Notes under the pieces: generated by a model
What the model saw: only the letters and a program-made list of their open reading frames with translations
What the model was told of the DNA's origin: nothing
The model's database searches: none
Source of the DNA: Hepatocystis sp. ex Piliocolobus tephrosceles
Lineage: Eukaryota; Apicomplexa; Aconoidasida; Haemosporida; Plasmodiidae
DNA length: 15,000 nucleotides
Reading direction: 5' to 3'
Assembly: GCA_902459845.2 (NCBI GenBank)
Contig: CABPSV020000074.1
Location: 1-15,000, forward strand
Part shown: positions 1 through 8,430 of the stretch, piece by piece
Layout: each line of letters starts with the position of its first letter
How positions within the stretch are numbered: the stretch's first letter is position 1
Position numbers and translations under genes: made by a program

Positions 1-283
1 AATAAGTAAGCAAAATCAATTAAGTTCTGTTAAAATGTAGTGTTGTAAATATGCTAAAAAAAAAATAAATATAAGTACATTTTTTTAAGGTAATCTTAAA
101 GTCGTATATACATATAATACGTAATATGTAATATATATATATATATATATATATGTTCTTTGTCTATGTGCGTAGTTCATACTGCTATGTGCTTATTTAA
201 ATTGTACGTCGCCGTTATACACTCAAGAGTAAAAAAAAAAAAATATAATTAAGTATTAAGTTAGTAATTATGCAACATATGTA

Positions 284-316
<33 letters not shown>

Positions 317-352
317 AATAATAATAAAAAAGGAAAGAAAAAAAAAATAATA

Positions 353-432
353 GAACAAATGAAAAAATGAACAAATGAAAAAATGAACAAATGAAAAAAT
401 GAACAAATGAAAAAATGAACAAATGAAAAAAT
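353..432. repeat. 16-bp minisatellite, 5 copies
   Basis: Five head-to-tail copies of GAACAAATGAAAAAAT start at 353, 369, 385, 401 and 417 with essentially no divergence, then decay into A-rich sequence. The unit is not a multiple of three, and translation in any frame gives low-complexity peptide, so it is non-coding. Confidence 0.9.
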
Positions 433-559
433 TAAAAAATGAAAAAAAAAACACGTTTATGGATACGTGGGTAAATTGAAAAAAAGATGCAATATGCTTC
501 AATTTTAACGAACGTGTATTATATATATATATATTATAAGATTTTTTTTTTTTTTTTTT

Positions 560-706
560 AATTAAATATCTTTAATTATTAAGGTTATTTTTTTTTTAAT
601 TAAATATCTTTAACTATTAAGGTTATATTTTTTTTAAATAAAATATCTTTAACTGTTAAGGTTATTTTTTTTTTAAATAAAATATCTTTAACTGTTAAAG
701 TTATTA
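560..706. repeat. Degenerate tandem repeat, unit about 38 bp, 4 copies
   Basis: Four copies begin near 560, 599, 636 and 675. Each has the core AAATATCTTTAACTRTTAAG followed by GTTAT and a T run. Copies 1-2 start AATTAAATATC and copies 3-4 start AAATAAAATATC, so neighbours are most alike, as expected from stepwise duplication. Confidence 0.8.
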
Positions 707-887
707 TATATCCTTTTGATTTTTTTTTTTTTTTTTTAATTTATTTATTCGACTACTGAAAAAGAAACGTATCAAAACGTAATAAACAAAGGTTAAAAAA
801 AGGGTTAAAAAAAGGGTTAAAAAAAAAGGAACTATTTTTTTTTTAAATAAAAAAACGTAAAGGCGTAAATAAAAATCGAACGGAACA

Positions 888-3038
888 ATGGTAGTAGTAA
901 CAGAAAGTGAACTGAGTGATCCTGAAGTGTATGATTTTTTATCCGAAGATAGTGACGAAGGAGATGAACTGTTATTAAATAAAAAATATGCAGAGAAAGA
1001 AGCATTAATAACATTGGAAACAACATTTCCTCAAATAATTACAATTTTGGGTATACCAAAAGTAGAAAAAGAAAAACATGGAAGACTAGCTGAAGTATTA
1101 AGAAAATTATTTATAAGACATTTAAATGCAAAAATAAGTGATGCATCTTTATCTAATATGAAAATTCATATGCCAACTGATGAAGAAAATAAAACAAAAG
1201 GGATATGTTTTGTTATATTTAATGATAGCTTTCAAGCAAATGAAGCAGTAAAAATATTAAATAAATTAAAATTAGATGCTAAACACGTTTTAACACCATC
1301 CAAAATAGATGATATAGAAAATATTATAAATAAAGCTGAACATGTACCTCCTGTAAATGTATTAGGTTTTACAAGAGAAAAAATTAGATGGTGGATATAT
1401 GATAAAAAATGTAGAGAACAATTTATAGTTAGGTATGATAATTTTTTTGAAGCACATTGGTTTGATCCTTTAGAAAATGGAACACAATTAATTTATACAA
1501 CTCAAAATAAAAATGCTCCAATATCAAATGTACAATGGAGTAATCAAGGATCTTATTTGATAAGTTTTCACAATCCAGGTATAGCATTATGGGGAGGTGA
1601 TAAATTTGAAAAATTAATTAGATTACAACATAAAAATGTAAAAGAGGTTAGTTTTTCGCCTAATGAAAATTATATTTTAACTTGGGATGGTACACCAGCT
1701 TCATTACGTAACGAAAAATCTATTTGTATATGGAGAATTATTACTGGTAAATTGTTACGTTCATTTATTACTCCTGAAAAAAGTCCAAGAGAAAAAACAT
1801 TTCCACATTTTATTTGGAGTTATAATGATACATATATAGCTTGTTTGAATAGAGAAAAAAATGTATGTATATATGAACTACCATCTATGTTATTGTTAGA
1901 AAATAATGAAAAGAAGAGAATACCTTTAAAATATAATGGGGTAACTGAGTTTGACTGGTCTCCTTCGGATAATATTGTTGCAATATGGATACCCGAATCG
2001 GTTAATACACCAGGTATATTAACATTAGTAGAAATTCCATCCAGAAAAGAGTTAGTTTCGAGAAAAATATATGATGTAACCCATGCATCTATTTATTGGC
2101 ATGGAAAAGGTGATTATTTATGTTTAAAAACAACTATTTCGAAAAAAGTTAGTAAAAAAATAAAAAAAGAACATACTCAATTAGAAATATTCCGTATAAG
2201 AGAAAAAAATATACCTGTTGATAATTTACAAATAGAAGGTGTTCAAGCAAAACAATTTCATTGGGAAGAATCTATATCTAATAGATTTGCTTTAATTGTA
2301 AGAGATGATGCAACAAATAAACAACAAATTAGATTTTATCAAATATCAAATAAAGGAACAACTAGAGACGTTAAATGGGTAACAACATTTAATATTAATA
2401 ATCAAATGAACTTTATGAAGTGGTCACCACAAGGAACTTATTTTATTTTAGCTTCGATTGTATCAGATGGTTTATTATATTTCTGTTCTCTTAATAATAA
2501 TAATGAAGTAGAAGTGATTCATAAAGATGAACATCCACTCGTACGATCTATATCATGGAGTAATTGTGGTAGATATTTAGTAACATATGTACCTAATTCC
2601 AATCCAGTTGTTAATTCAAATTATAAAGAAGAAATATCAGATGCTGGTTTTAATGTATGGTCTTTTCAAGGTAGATGTTTGCTTTCTGTAAAAAAATCTA
2701 CATTTTTTCAATTCCTATTTAGACCACATCCACATACTTTATTTAGTGATAAATTAAAACTTGAAATAAAAAATAACTTAAAAGAATATTCTAAAAAATT
2801 TGATGTAATTGATGAAAAAATTAGAAGCTCTAAAAAAAAACAAATAATAGCTGATAGAAAGAATGTTGAAAATGCTTTTAATCAAAAAATGGATAAAATA
2901 ACAAAAGCCTTTCAATCGTTTAAAGAGTATCAAGAATATAAGCGACATTGGGAAGAGTTTGAAAATCAGTTTGAGTGGGAGGAAAAGACGATTGTCATTG
3001 AGCACATGTTATCATCTAAGCAGGAGGTCTTTGTATAA
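888..3038 (+). CDS. eIF3b: Eukaryotic translation initiation factor 3 subunit B
   Basis: eIF3b is the scaffold subunit of the eIF3 complex, which binds the 40S ribosome and promotes recruitment of the initiator ternary complex and mRNA in the cytosol. The 716-residue product compares with roughly 760-815 in yeast and human. An acidic N-terminus (residues 9-28) precedes an RRM at about 48-140, with RNP2-like ITILGIP (51-57) and RNP1-like KGICFVIF (104-111). A WD40-type beta-propeller then fills about 165-610 and includes the family-typical GIALWGG motif and repeated W-S-P blades (VSFSPNENYILTW, FDWSPSDN, MKWSPQGTYF, ISWSNCGRYL). A charged helical C-terminus ends in a WEEKTI motif like the C-terminal tail that contacts eIF3i/eIF3g in other eukaryotes. 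The start is chosen because an in-frame TAA lies at 870-872 and the context is GGAACAATGG. The gene is intronless and convergent with apicortin. No frame damage is seen. Confidence 0.97.
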   Translation: MVVVTESELSDPEVYDFLSEDSDEGDELLLNKKYAEKEALITLETTFPQIITILGIPKVEKEKHGRLAEVLRKLFIRHLNAKISDASLSNMKIHMPTDEENKTKGICFVIFNDSFQANEAVKILNKLKLDAKHVLTPSKIDDIENIINKAEHVPPVNVLGFTREKIRWWIYDKKCREQFIVRYDNFFEAHWFDPLENGTQLIYTTQNKNAPISNVQWSNQGSYLISFHNPGIALWGGDKFEKLIRLQHKNVKEVSFSPNENYILTWDGTPASLRNEKSICIWRIITGKLLRSFITPEKSPREKTFPHFIWSYNDTYIACLNREKNVCIYELPSMLLLENNEKKRIPLKYNGVTEFDWSPSDNIVAIWIPESVNTPGILTLVEIPSRKELVSRKIYDVTHASIYWHGKGDYLCLKTTISKKVSKKIKKEHTQLEIFRIREKNIPVDNLQIEGVQAKQFHWEESISNRFALIVRDDATNKQQIRFYQISNKGTTRDVKWVTTFNINNQMNFMKWSPQGTYFILASIVSDGLLYFCSLNNNNEVEVIHKDEHPLVRSISWSNCGRYLVTYVPNSNPVVNSNYKEEISDAGFNVWSFQGRCLLSVKKSTFFQFLFRPHPHTLFSDKLKLEIKNNLKEYSKKFDVIDEKIRSSKKKQIIADRKNVENAFNQKMDKITKAFQSFKEYQEYKRHWEEFENQFEWEEKTIVIEHMLSSKQEVFV

Positions 3039-4089
3039 GTTCTGTTGCGTTTTTTATACCCTTTTTTTTTTTTTACCCTTTTTTTTTTTTTACCCTTTTT
3101 TTTTTATACCTTTTTTTTTTTTTTTTTTACTAACACGAGTTAACATTTTTACGCACATACAAATAATACCATAATGCAATAATACAACAATACAATAATA
3201 CAACAATACAATAATACAATAATACAACAATACAACAATACAACAATACAATAATACAACAATACAACAATACAACAATACAACAATACAACAATACAAC
3301 AATACAATAATACAACAATACAACAATACAACAATACAACAATACAACAATACAACAATACAACAATACAACAATACAACAATACAACAATACAACAATA
3401 CAACAATACAACAATACAACAATACAATAATACAACAATACAATAATACAATAATACAACAATACAACAATACAATAATACAATAATACAACAATACAAT
3501 AATACAATAATACAATAATACAATAATACAATAATGCAATAATGCAATATTATTTATTTTTATTCATTTTTATTTTACTAAAGTTTGCATTAAATTTGTT
3601 TATTTTTCACGCTTGAAACTACAACCTGGAAAAATTGTGCAAACCTGTGTATGCATATATATATATATATGTGTGTGTGTATATGTGTATACCTCCCGAA
3701 ATAAGCGGTTCCATATAAAATAAGAAAATACAAAAAATAAAAAATAAAAAATAAAAAAAAAAAGGGAAACGCTTATACATTCGCATGTTTTTTACTGTGA
3801 TTACTCCACAGCTTTTTAGTTTTATAACGAACTTAATAACTTTTACAACTTGTAACACTAATATGTGTAACACTAATAATAGCAAAAAATAAAAAAAAAA
3901 GTAAAAAAAAAAAAAAAGCAAAAAAAAATAAATAACAAACAAAAAAGTGTTCAAAAAATGGCTTGAAAATGGCTAAAAGTATCTACACGGATATGGGAAC
4001 AAGCTTAAATCACTTTTAGCTACCTAAAAAAAATATATATTTTTTTTTTTTTTTATTACCACTTTTTACTATTTTTTTTTTTTTTTTTT
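3039..4089. other. Convergent intergenic region, eIF3b / apicortin 3' ends
   Basis: No gene is seen. From left to right it holds T runs spaced by ACCC or ATACC (about 3056-3130), a 384-bp octamer satellite (3162-3545), a TA/TG dinucleotide run (about 3655-3690), A-rich blocks (3720-3765, 3885-3940) and T runs just before the apicortin stop. It must contain both 3' UTRs; poly(A) sites cannot be placed. A TAGCTA hexamer at 4017-4022 is noted but has no promoter to serve here. Confidence 0.7.
3162..3545. repeat. 8-bp satellite (AAYAATAC)n, 48 units
   Basis: The 384-bp array keeps an exact 8-base register from 3162 to 3545, with no insertions or deletions at the points checked. Nearly every unit is AACAATAC or AATAATAC. 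The outermost units carry AATGC (for example 3538-3545), and T-type units are commoner towards the edges than in the middle. Because 8 is not divisible by 3 and the - strand unit has no stop, all three antisense frames are open and encode the same Cys-Ile-Val-Leu-Leu-Tyr type peptide. Those frames are treated as artefacts of the repeat. Confidence 0.95.
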
Positions 4090-4845
4090 TTAATCATGTA
4101 CTACCCATTTACTTAAAAATCTTTTTAACATGTGAAGAGGAGCAGGGGGACGGCCGTTTGTACATAAATATTTACCCCCATCAATTAAATCCTCCAACTT
4201 ATGCATCACTTCAAAATTTTGGTCATATATTTTTCTTATAGGTCCTATGATAGGGAATAAAATTTGAGAAATTTCGATTAATAAAGTTTCTATATTTTTT
4301 ATATATGGTTTTATAAGAAAGTATTTTCCATTATGGTATTTATCACCATTACGGTACAGCCATATAACTTTTGGGTGTGCTATTTGTAGTCCATATTTTT
4401 GGAGCCCCATTATATGAGCAGGTTTTTTCATAATAGTGGTAGGAGAAGGAGGATTGAGTCTTCCATTGTTGTAGTTACTGTTGTTGTAGTTGTAGTTGCT
4501 GTTGCTGTAGCTACTGTTGTTATCTTTTTTTGTGTGGTCATTATTACAATGCGAGTTGCACTTTAACTTACTCTTTTTATCATTAACCAAATTTTCAAAC
4601 TTGTTCTTATGAATACCTGAATAAAACTTTTGATCTGTTAACCGTTCAAATACACTCATGCATTTTTTTTTTTTTTCAAATAAATTATGACTACGACTAT
4701 GTGTAATATATTTTGTTTCAGTTTTGTTATACCATCCATCTTTTTTTAAAAGGTCTAATAAAAATGTATCACTTTGATTTATAAAGTATTGCTTTATAGG
4801 TATCAGCTCATCTTCATCGTAAAGTTTGTTTTTGCTATTGTACAT
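4090..4845 (-). CDS. Apicortin (partial p25-alpha + doublecortin domain)
   Basis: Apicortins are tubulin-binding, microtubule-stabilising proteins found mainly in apicomplexans, where they act in the apical cytoskeleton and in invasion and growth. The 251-residue product has an N-terminal region, then the partial p25-alpha signature FERLTDQKFYSGIHKNKFE (about 66-84), equivalent to the LTD...GxHKxRF core of TPPP proteins. An Asn/Ser/Tyr-rich spacer (about 98-128) with simple codon repeats follows. The doublecortin domain is at about 158-233 (IWLYRNGD, then GPIRKIYD and LEDLIDGGKYLC), and the tail is short and basic. The start MYNSKNKLYD at 4845 is preferred. The frame stays open to 5010, but only through poly-A and a 14-bp tandem repeat, giving a Cys/Phe/Val-rich extension unlike a protein N-terminus. 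The gene is intronless and convergent with eIF3b. Confidence 0.93.
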   Translation of the reverse strand: MYNSKNKLYDEDELIPIKQYFINQSDTFLLDLLKKDGWYNKTETKYITHSRSHNLFEKKKKCMSVFERLTDQKFYSGIHKNKFENLVNDKKSKLKCNSHCNNDHTKKDNNSSYSNSNYNYNNSNYNNGRLNPPSPTTIMKKPAHIMGLQKYGLQIAHPKVIWLYRNGDKYHNGKYFLIKPYIKNIETLLIEISQILFPIIGPIRKIYDQNFEVMHKLEDLIDGGKYLCTNGRPPAPLHMLKRFLSKWVVHD

Positions 4846-4918
4846 TTTTTTTTTTTTTTTTATAATTAACTTAGTAAACAAAATGGAAACGTAAAAAAAA
4901 AAAAAAAAAAATACAAAG

Positions 4919-5012
4919 CAGTACAAAACAAACAGTACAAAACAAACAGTACAAAACAAACAGTACAAAACAAACAGTACAAAACAAACAGTACAAAACA
5001 AACAGTACAAAA
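4919..5012. repeat. 14-bp minisatellite, 6.7 copies
   Basis: Copies of CAGTACAAAACAAA start at 4919, 4933, 4947, 4961, 4975, 4989 and 5003 (the last partial) with no visible divergence. The array lies 75-170 bases upstream of the apicortin start, in its 5' UTR or promoter, and the - strand frame of apicortin happens to remain open through it. Confidence 0.95.
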
Positions 5013-5088
5013 ATTAATTTTACTCCTAACTTAAATATTACAACTTTAAATAATAATTATTATTTTTTTTTAAAAAAACAAAAAAAAG

Positions 5089-5103
5089 ACACACGTGTGT
5101 GCA
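5089..5103. promoter_or_regulatory. Palindrome ACACACGTGTGT plus GTGCA, candidate ApiAP2 site
   Basis: A perfect 12-base palindrome (5089-5100) runs into GTGCA (5099-5103), about 245 bases upstream of the apicortin start. GTGCA-type cores are known recognition sites of Plasmodium ApiAP2 factors of the invasion-gene class. That this copy is used is inference only. Confidence 0.3.
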
Positions 5104-5317
5104 TACGTTTATATGTCTATATTTTGTCTAAAAAAAAATTGTTTCATTTTATGAACAAGCAACAATTACTAATTCGTTTTAAACACGAAAAAAAAAATAA
5201 AATAAAATAAATAAAAAATAAATAAAAGAATGAATAAAAAAAAATTTCGGTTAGTATTTGTAGTATTTGTAAAAACATATAAAAACACAAGTGTTTTAAA
5301 AAAAAAATAAATACACA

Positions 5318-5324
5318 TGCATGC
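5318..5324. promoter_or_regulatory. TGCATGC motif, candidate ApiAP2 site
   Basis: TGCATGC sits inside the near-palindrome ACACATGCATGCGTGTGT (5314-5331), about 475 bases upstream of the apicortin start. TGCATGC is a known core bound by some Plasmodium ApiAP2 proteins. It stands out in the A/T-rich surroundings, but use in vivo is not shown. Confidence 0.3.
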
Positions 5325-5705
5325 GTGTGTATATAATATATATATATATTTATATTTATATAACAGAAAAAAAATTATGTCAACTGTGTAATACAAAAAA
5401 GTACAAAAAAAATGTCAAATTGGATGGTACAAAAAAAAAAAAAAAAAATAGGAGTTACAAAAAATGGGATTTACAAAAAATAGGAATTATAAAAAAAGTC
5501 AAACCAGAACATATAAAAAAAATAAAAAAAAAATTACATATATATGTAGTATACAAGTATATATATATATATATATAAGCATGTACAAATGTTTAAACAA
5601 AAACCCCTCTCCATTTTGTGCAAAAATATATAAACATGTGATAATATAAAAAAAAAAAAAAAAAAAAAAATTACTAAGTTGAAATAAGTTTTCATTTTTA
5701 AGGAT

Positions 5706-7550
5706 TCAGTGTGCTTGCTCTATCTCATGCTCAATCGTGTCTTCAGTGACAATATTTATATTTCCTTTTATAAGTATGTCAGGAAAAACAATAGAATGCA
5801 TTTTACTTAAAAAATTTGAATTGAGTTGAAATTCTGTTCTACATTGACAATGTCTAAACCAAGCGTCCATAAAATCAGCAGGAGGTAAAATAGATTCCAA
5901 ATAAAATAAGAATTTTTCCATAAAAATAATATCTTTATATTGTCTTTTTAGTTCGAACTCTTCACTCAAAACTGAAGACATTTTTTTATCAGTTACTTGA
6001 TATAATTGTTTAACTAAATTTTCAAGAATTGTATACATATTTTGTTCAACATGTTTCATATCTGAGCTGACTTGGTCATACAATTGATCAATTTTATTAA
6101 GTAAATGATTTAATTTTTTTTTTTTTTGTTGAATTGCTTTGGGTGGTTTTTTACTCTGTTGTATAATAGCTTTATATGCCATAGTTAATGAAATAATAGC
6201 ATCGTTATTTATATTAATTAAGTTATTTTCATTATTTAATAAATTATTATGAACATGACTAGGTAAACACGAATCGCATATAGGAATATGACAAATTGTA
6301 CAAAACATATTAGCAATATTTTGTAAATGTATTTTACATTCCCCTAATTCAGTTTGAGCTTCATCTAACGTTATACGGATATGTTTTTTAACTAATTTGT
6401 TTTGTGAATGAATAAAAGCATCACATTTTTCACATAATTTTACATTATCCGACTCACAGTAGTATAAAGAAGAAGCATTGTTACAATACTCGCATAATGG
6501 TACAGCATAATATTCTTCTATACATGGATCACATTCAAATTGAATTAAATATTTTGGTAATATTTGTGAACTGTCATAAATTATATATTCATGATTATAA
6601 GTATAATAAGGAAGTACACCATACATAGGTTTAATATTTCCTCCTAAGGCTAAATTTACGTCTTGTTCATTTAGTTCGTTATTATTTTTTTTTTTAATAT
6701 AATGAATGGTTAATGAATCATCCAAAGAAATGTAATCACTATTGTTGTTGTTGCTGCTGTTGTTGCTTTTGTTATATTTTTTTTTTGTTTTTATAAATAT
6801 ACTATCATATTCGATAGGTAAAATATCTCTATTGTATAAATTTAAATCACTTTCATTTACAGATAGAGATAATCCTACACCGACATCACATAAAAAAAAT
6901 TCAAATATATTTCTTTCTCCTGATAAATAAAACTTTTCTCGTTGTTTTTTAATTTGTCTTAACAATTTATTTTGTTTATTTATGTTTTCCTTTTCACTTG
7001 TCAGCTCATAAGTGCCGTTTTCCTTGTTGGCTTTGTTCATTGGGATTAAGGGAAATCCTGGTAAGCTACAAAAAAAAAAAAAAAAAAAAAAAAAATGAAA
7101 AAGGAAATGAAAAAAGGAATGAAAAAAAGGAATGAAAAAAAGGAATGAAAAAAACGGTTAATAGTTAGTTGTAAATGATAAATAACAGAGGTTGACATAG
7201 AAGAAGTATTTTTTTTTTTTTTTCTTTTACTTGAAATTCCCAAAGGATAACTTGAGTCCTTTTTTAGAAATGGAAAATCCTCTTGTACAAATATTTTGAA
7301 TTGTGTTTTCAGCATCTAAAGAAGCTGTATCTATAAATGTTTTTAAAACTAATTTACCAGCATTTTTTTTCTCAAATTTATGTGTTGTTTGTAATGCAGA
7401 CACAACCCATGCTTGTATTAATTTAACTCTTGATGTCCTCAGAGTCATTTGTAAATAATATTCTAACATTAACCATGTTTCTGACTTATCAAATATCTGA
7501 GTTAAACTATTATCTAAAATTTGAATATCTGAGCCTAAGTTGTTAAACAT
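5706..7550 (-). CDS. Two-exon tandem B-box protein with diverged PARP-like domain
   Basis: Exon 1 is 7550-7231 and exon 2 is 7065-5706. The 165-bp intron (donor AA|GTAAAAG, acceptor T-run TTGTAG|C) joins them in frame into 559 residues. The start at 7550 has an in-frame TAA 9 bases upstream. Residues 298-335 match a type-1 B-box exactly (C-x2-C-x8-C-x7-C-x2-C-x4-H-x8-H: C298, C301, C310, C318, C321, H326, H335). A second B-box follows (C350, H353, C362, C365, C370, C373, H377/H379), then a predicted coiled coil (about 395-500). This is the TRIM order without a RING. The N-terminal half resembles a PARP-type ADP-ribosyltransferase fold: NIQNICTRGF-like helix (about 82-92), FFLCDVGVGLSL strand (163-174), LPIEYDSI (189-196) and HEYIIYDSSQILPKYLIQF (265-283). 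E266 falls at the catalytic Glu position, but the usual His and Tyr are not evident. Lys/Asn inserts lie at about 118-150 and 200-240. The B-boxes are certain; the PARP-like part is my inference; function is unknown. Confidence 0.85.
7066..7230 (-). other. Intron of the B-box gene with 12-bp repeat
   Basis: GT at 7230-7229 and AG at 7067-7066 on the - strand bound a 165-bp intron. It has a 25-base T run directly before the acceptor and about four copies of a 12-13-bp AAAAAAGGAATG unit (+ strand, about 7095-7155). A competing AG eight bases downstream (7059-7058) would put exon 2 out of frame, which supports the acceptor chosen. Confidence 0.85.
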
Positions 7551-7569
7551 GTTTTTTTATTAGTTCAAG

Positions 7570-7607
<38 letters not shown>

Positions 7608-7730
7608 GAAAAAAAAAAACGAAATAATGTGGAATAACAGAGAAGACAATAAAAGATTAATAAAATTATGTACACATATACAAACAAACGTACTAGTTTT
7701 TTATTAACCAACTAGCTGAACAAATTTGTT

Positions 7731-7740
7731 TGCATGTGCA
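7731..7740. promoter_or_regulatory. TGCATGTGCA, candidate ApiAP2 site
   Basis: A TGCATG core directly overlaps a GTGCA core, 181 bases upstream of the B-box start and about 1.2 kb from NOSIP. Both cores are known ApiAP2 targets in Plasmodium. Occurrence here is seen; function is inferred. Confidence 0.3.
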
Positions 7741-8196
7741 TATATATTTATGTATATACGTAAAATACATATAAGTATGTAACATTTAAAAATATATATC
7801 GTTGCTTAATCAATTTTAAATATTATCGTGCTATATGACTCAGTCGAATATGTTACAAAAAAAAAAAAAAAAAAAAAAAAATAATAATAAAGTGATATAA
7901 AAGAAACAAGTGAAAAAGTATATAAATAATTATTTTACTATTTTTATGTGTAATAAAAATCAGACGAACAAAAAAAAAAAAAAAAAAAAAAAAAGTGAAA
8001 AGTGGAATGAGGAAAGATTGATTCGTAATAATTTTTTATTTTTTTATAAACGCAAAACAAATTTGTTTTATTGGGGATGTATACTGAAAATGTTTTGGTT
8101 TTATGAGCAGTAATTTATACATAAATATATGTATAAATATATATATGTTTGTATGTATACATGTGTATACATTTGTCCATACAGAAAAAAAAAAAA

Positions 8197-8275
8197 GTGA
8201 ACTAAAAAAAGTGAACTAAAAAAACTGAACTAAAAAAACTGAACTAAAAAAAGTTGAACTAAAAAAAGTCGAAAT
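8197..8275. repeat. 14-bp minisatellite, about 5 copies
   Basis: Copies of STGAACTAAAAAAA start at 8197, 8211, 8225, 8239 and 8253, followed by a degenerate sixth. The first base drifts from G to C and back to G, and the fifth copy is one base longer. It is non-coding. Confidence 0.9.
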
Positions 8276-8330
8276 AAAAGGTAAAGCAAAGATGGCAAAA
8301 ACAATACAAACAACTAGATAGTCGTTTTTT

Positions 8331-8430
8331 CATTTTTTTACCGTTCATTTTTTTACTGTTCATTTTTTTACCGTTCATTTTTTTACCGTTCATTTTTTTA
8401 CCGTTCATTTTTTTACTGTTCATTTTTTTT
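8331..8430. repeat. 15-bp minisatellite, 6.7 copies
   Basis: Units of CATTTTTTTACYGTT start at 8331, 8346, 8361, 8376, 8391, 8406 and 8421. The unit is a multiple of three, so the - strand reads as a Lys-Lys-Met-Asn-Gly/Ser pentapeptide repeat within a 67-residue open frame (8462-8259). Nothing else in that frame looks like protein, so it is annotated as a repeat. Confidence 0.9.

Larger units (their letters stand above)
1..887. other. Intergenic / 5' flank of eIF3b
   Basis: No gene is seen here. The stretch holds a TA dinucleotide run (about 130-154), a 30-base A run (285-314), a 16-bp minisatellite (353-432), a four-copy degenerate repeat of about 38 bp (560-706) and a short GGTTAAAAAAAG repeat (790-830) just before the eIF3b start. 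It is probably promoter and 5' UTR of eIF3b. The only open frame of note, on the - strand, is Phe-rich translation of poly-A and repeat DNA. No core promoter element can be assigned. Confidence 0.7.
4846..5705. other. Intergenic region upstream of apicortin
   Basis: This lies between the apicortin start and the stop of the B-box gene, both on the - strand, so it holds the apicortin promoter and 5' UTR and the B-box 3' UTR. It contains a 14-bp minisatellite (4919-5012), a perfect 12-base palindrome with an adjoining GTGCA (5089-5103), a TGCATGC motif (5318-5324), TA runs (about 5335-5350 and 5560-5577) and A runs. The small open frames here are Lys/Tyr/Ile-rich simple sequence and are not supported as genes. 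Confidence 0.7.

Noticed and set aside
3090..3547. Three overlapping antisense frames of 132-149 codons over the octamer satellite
   Set aside because: They exist only because the 8-bp unit has no stop on that strand; the peptide is pure repeat without start context or flanking protein-like sequence.
4017..4022. TAGCTA, resembling an AP2-O type site
   Set aside because: It lies between two convergent 3' ends, where no promoter is expected.
4846..5010. 55-residue N-terminal extension of apicortin (Cys/Phe/Val-rich)
   Set aside because: It is the translation of a 14-bp tandem repeat and A/T runs, hydrophobic and unlike apicortins; the ATG at 4845 gives a normal N-terminus.
7046..7315. 89-codon - strand frame
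   Set aside because: It is a shadow of exon 1 and the intron of the B-box gene, largely translated homopolymer.
7910..8113. 67-codon + strand frame with poly-Lys
   Set aside because: It starts at GTG, runs through a homopolymer and has no recognisable domain or splice partner.
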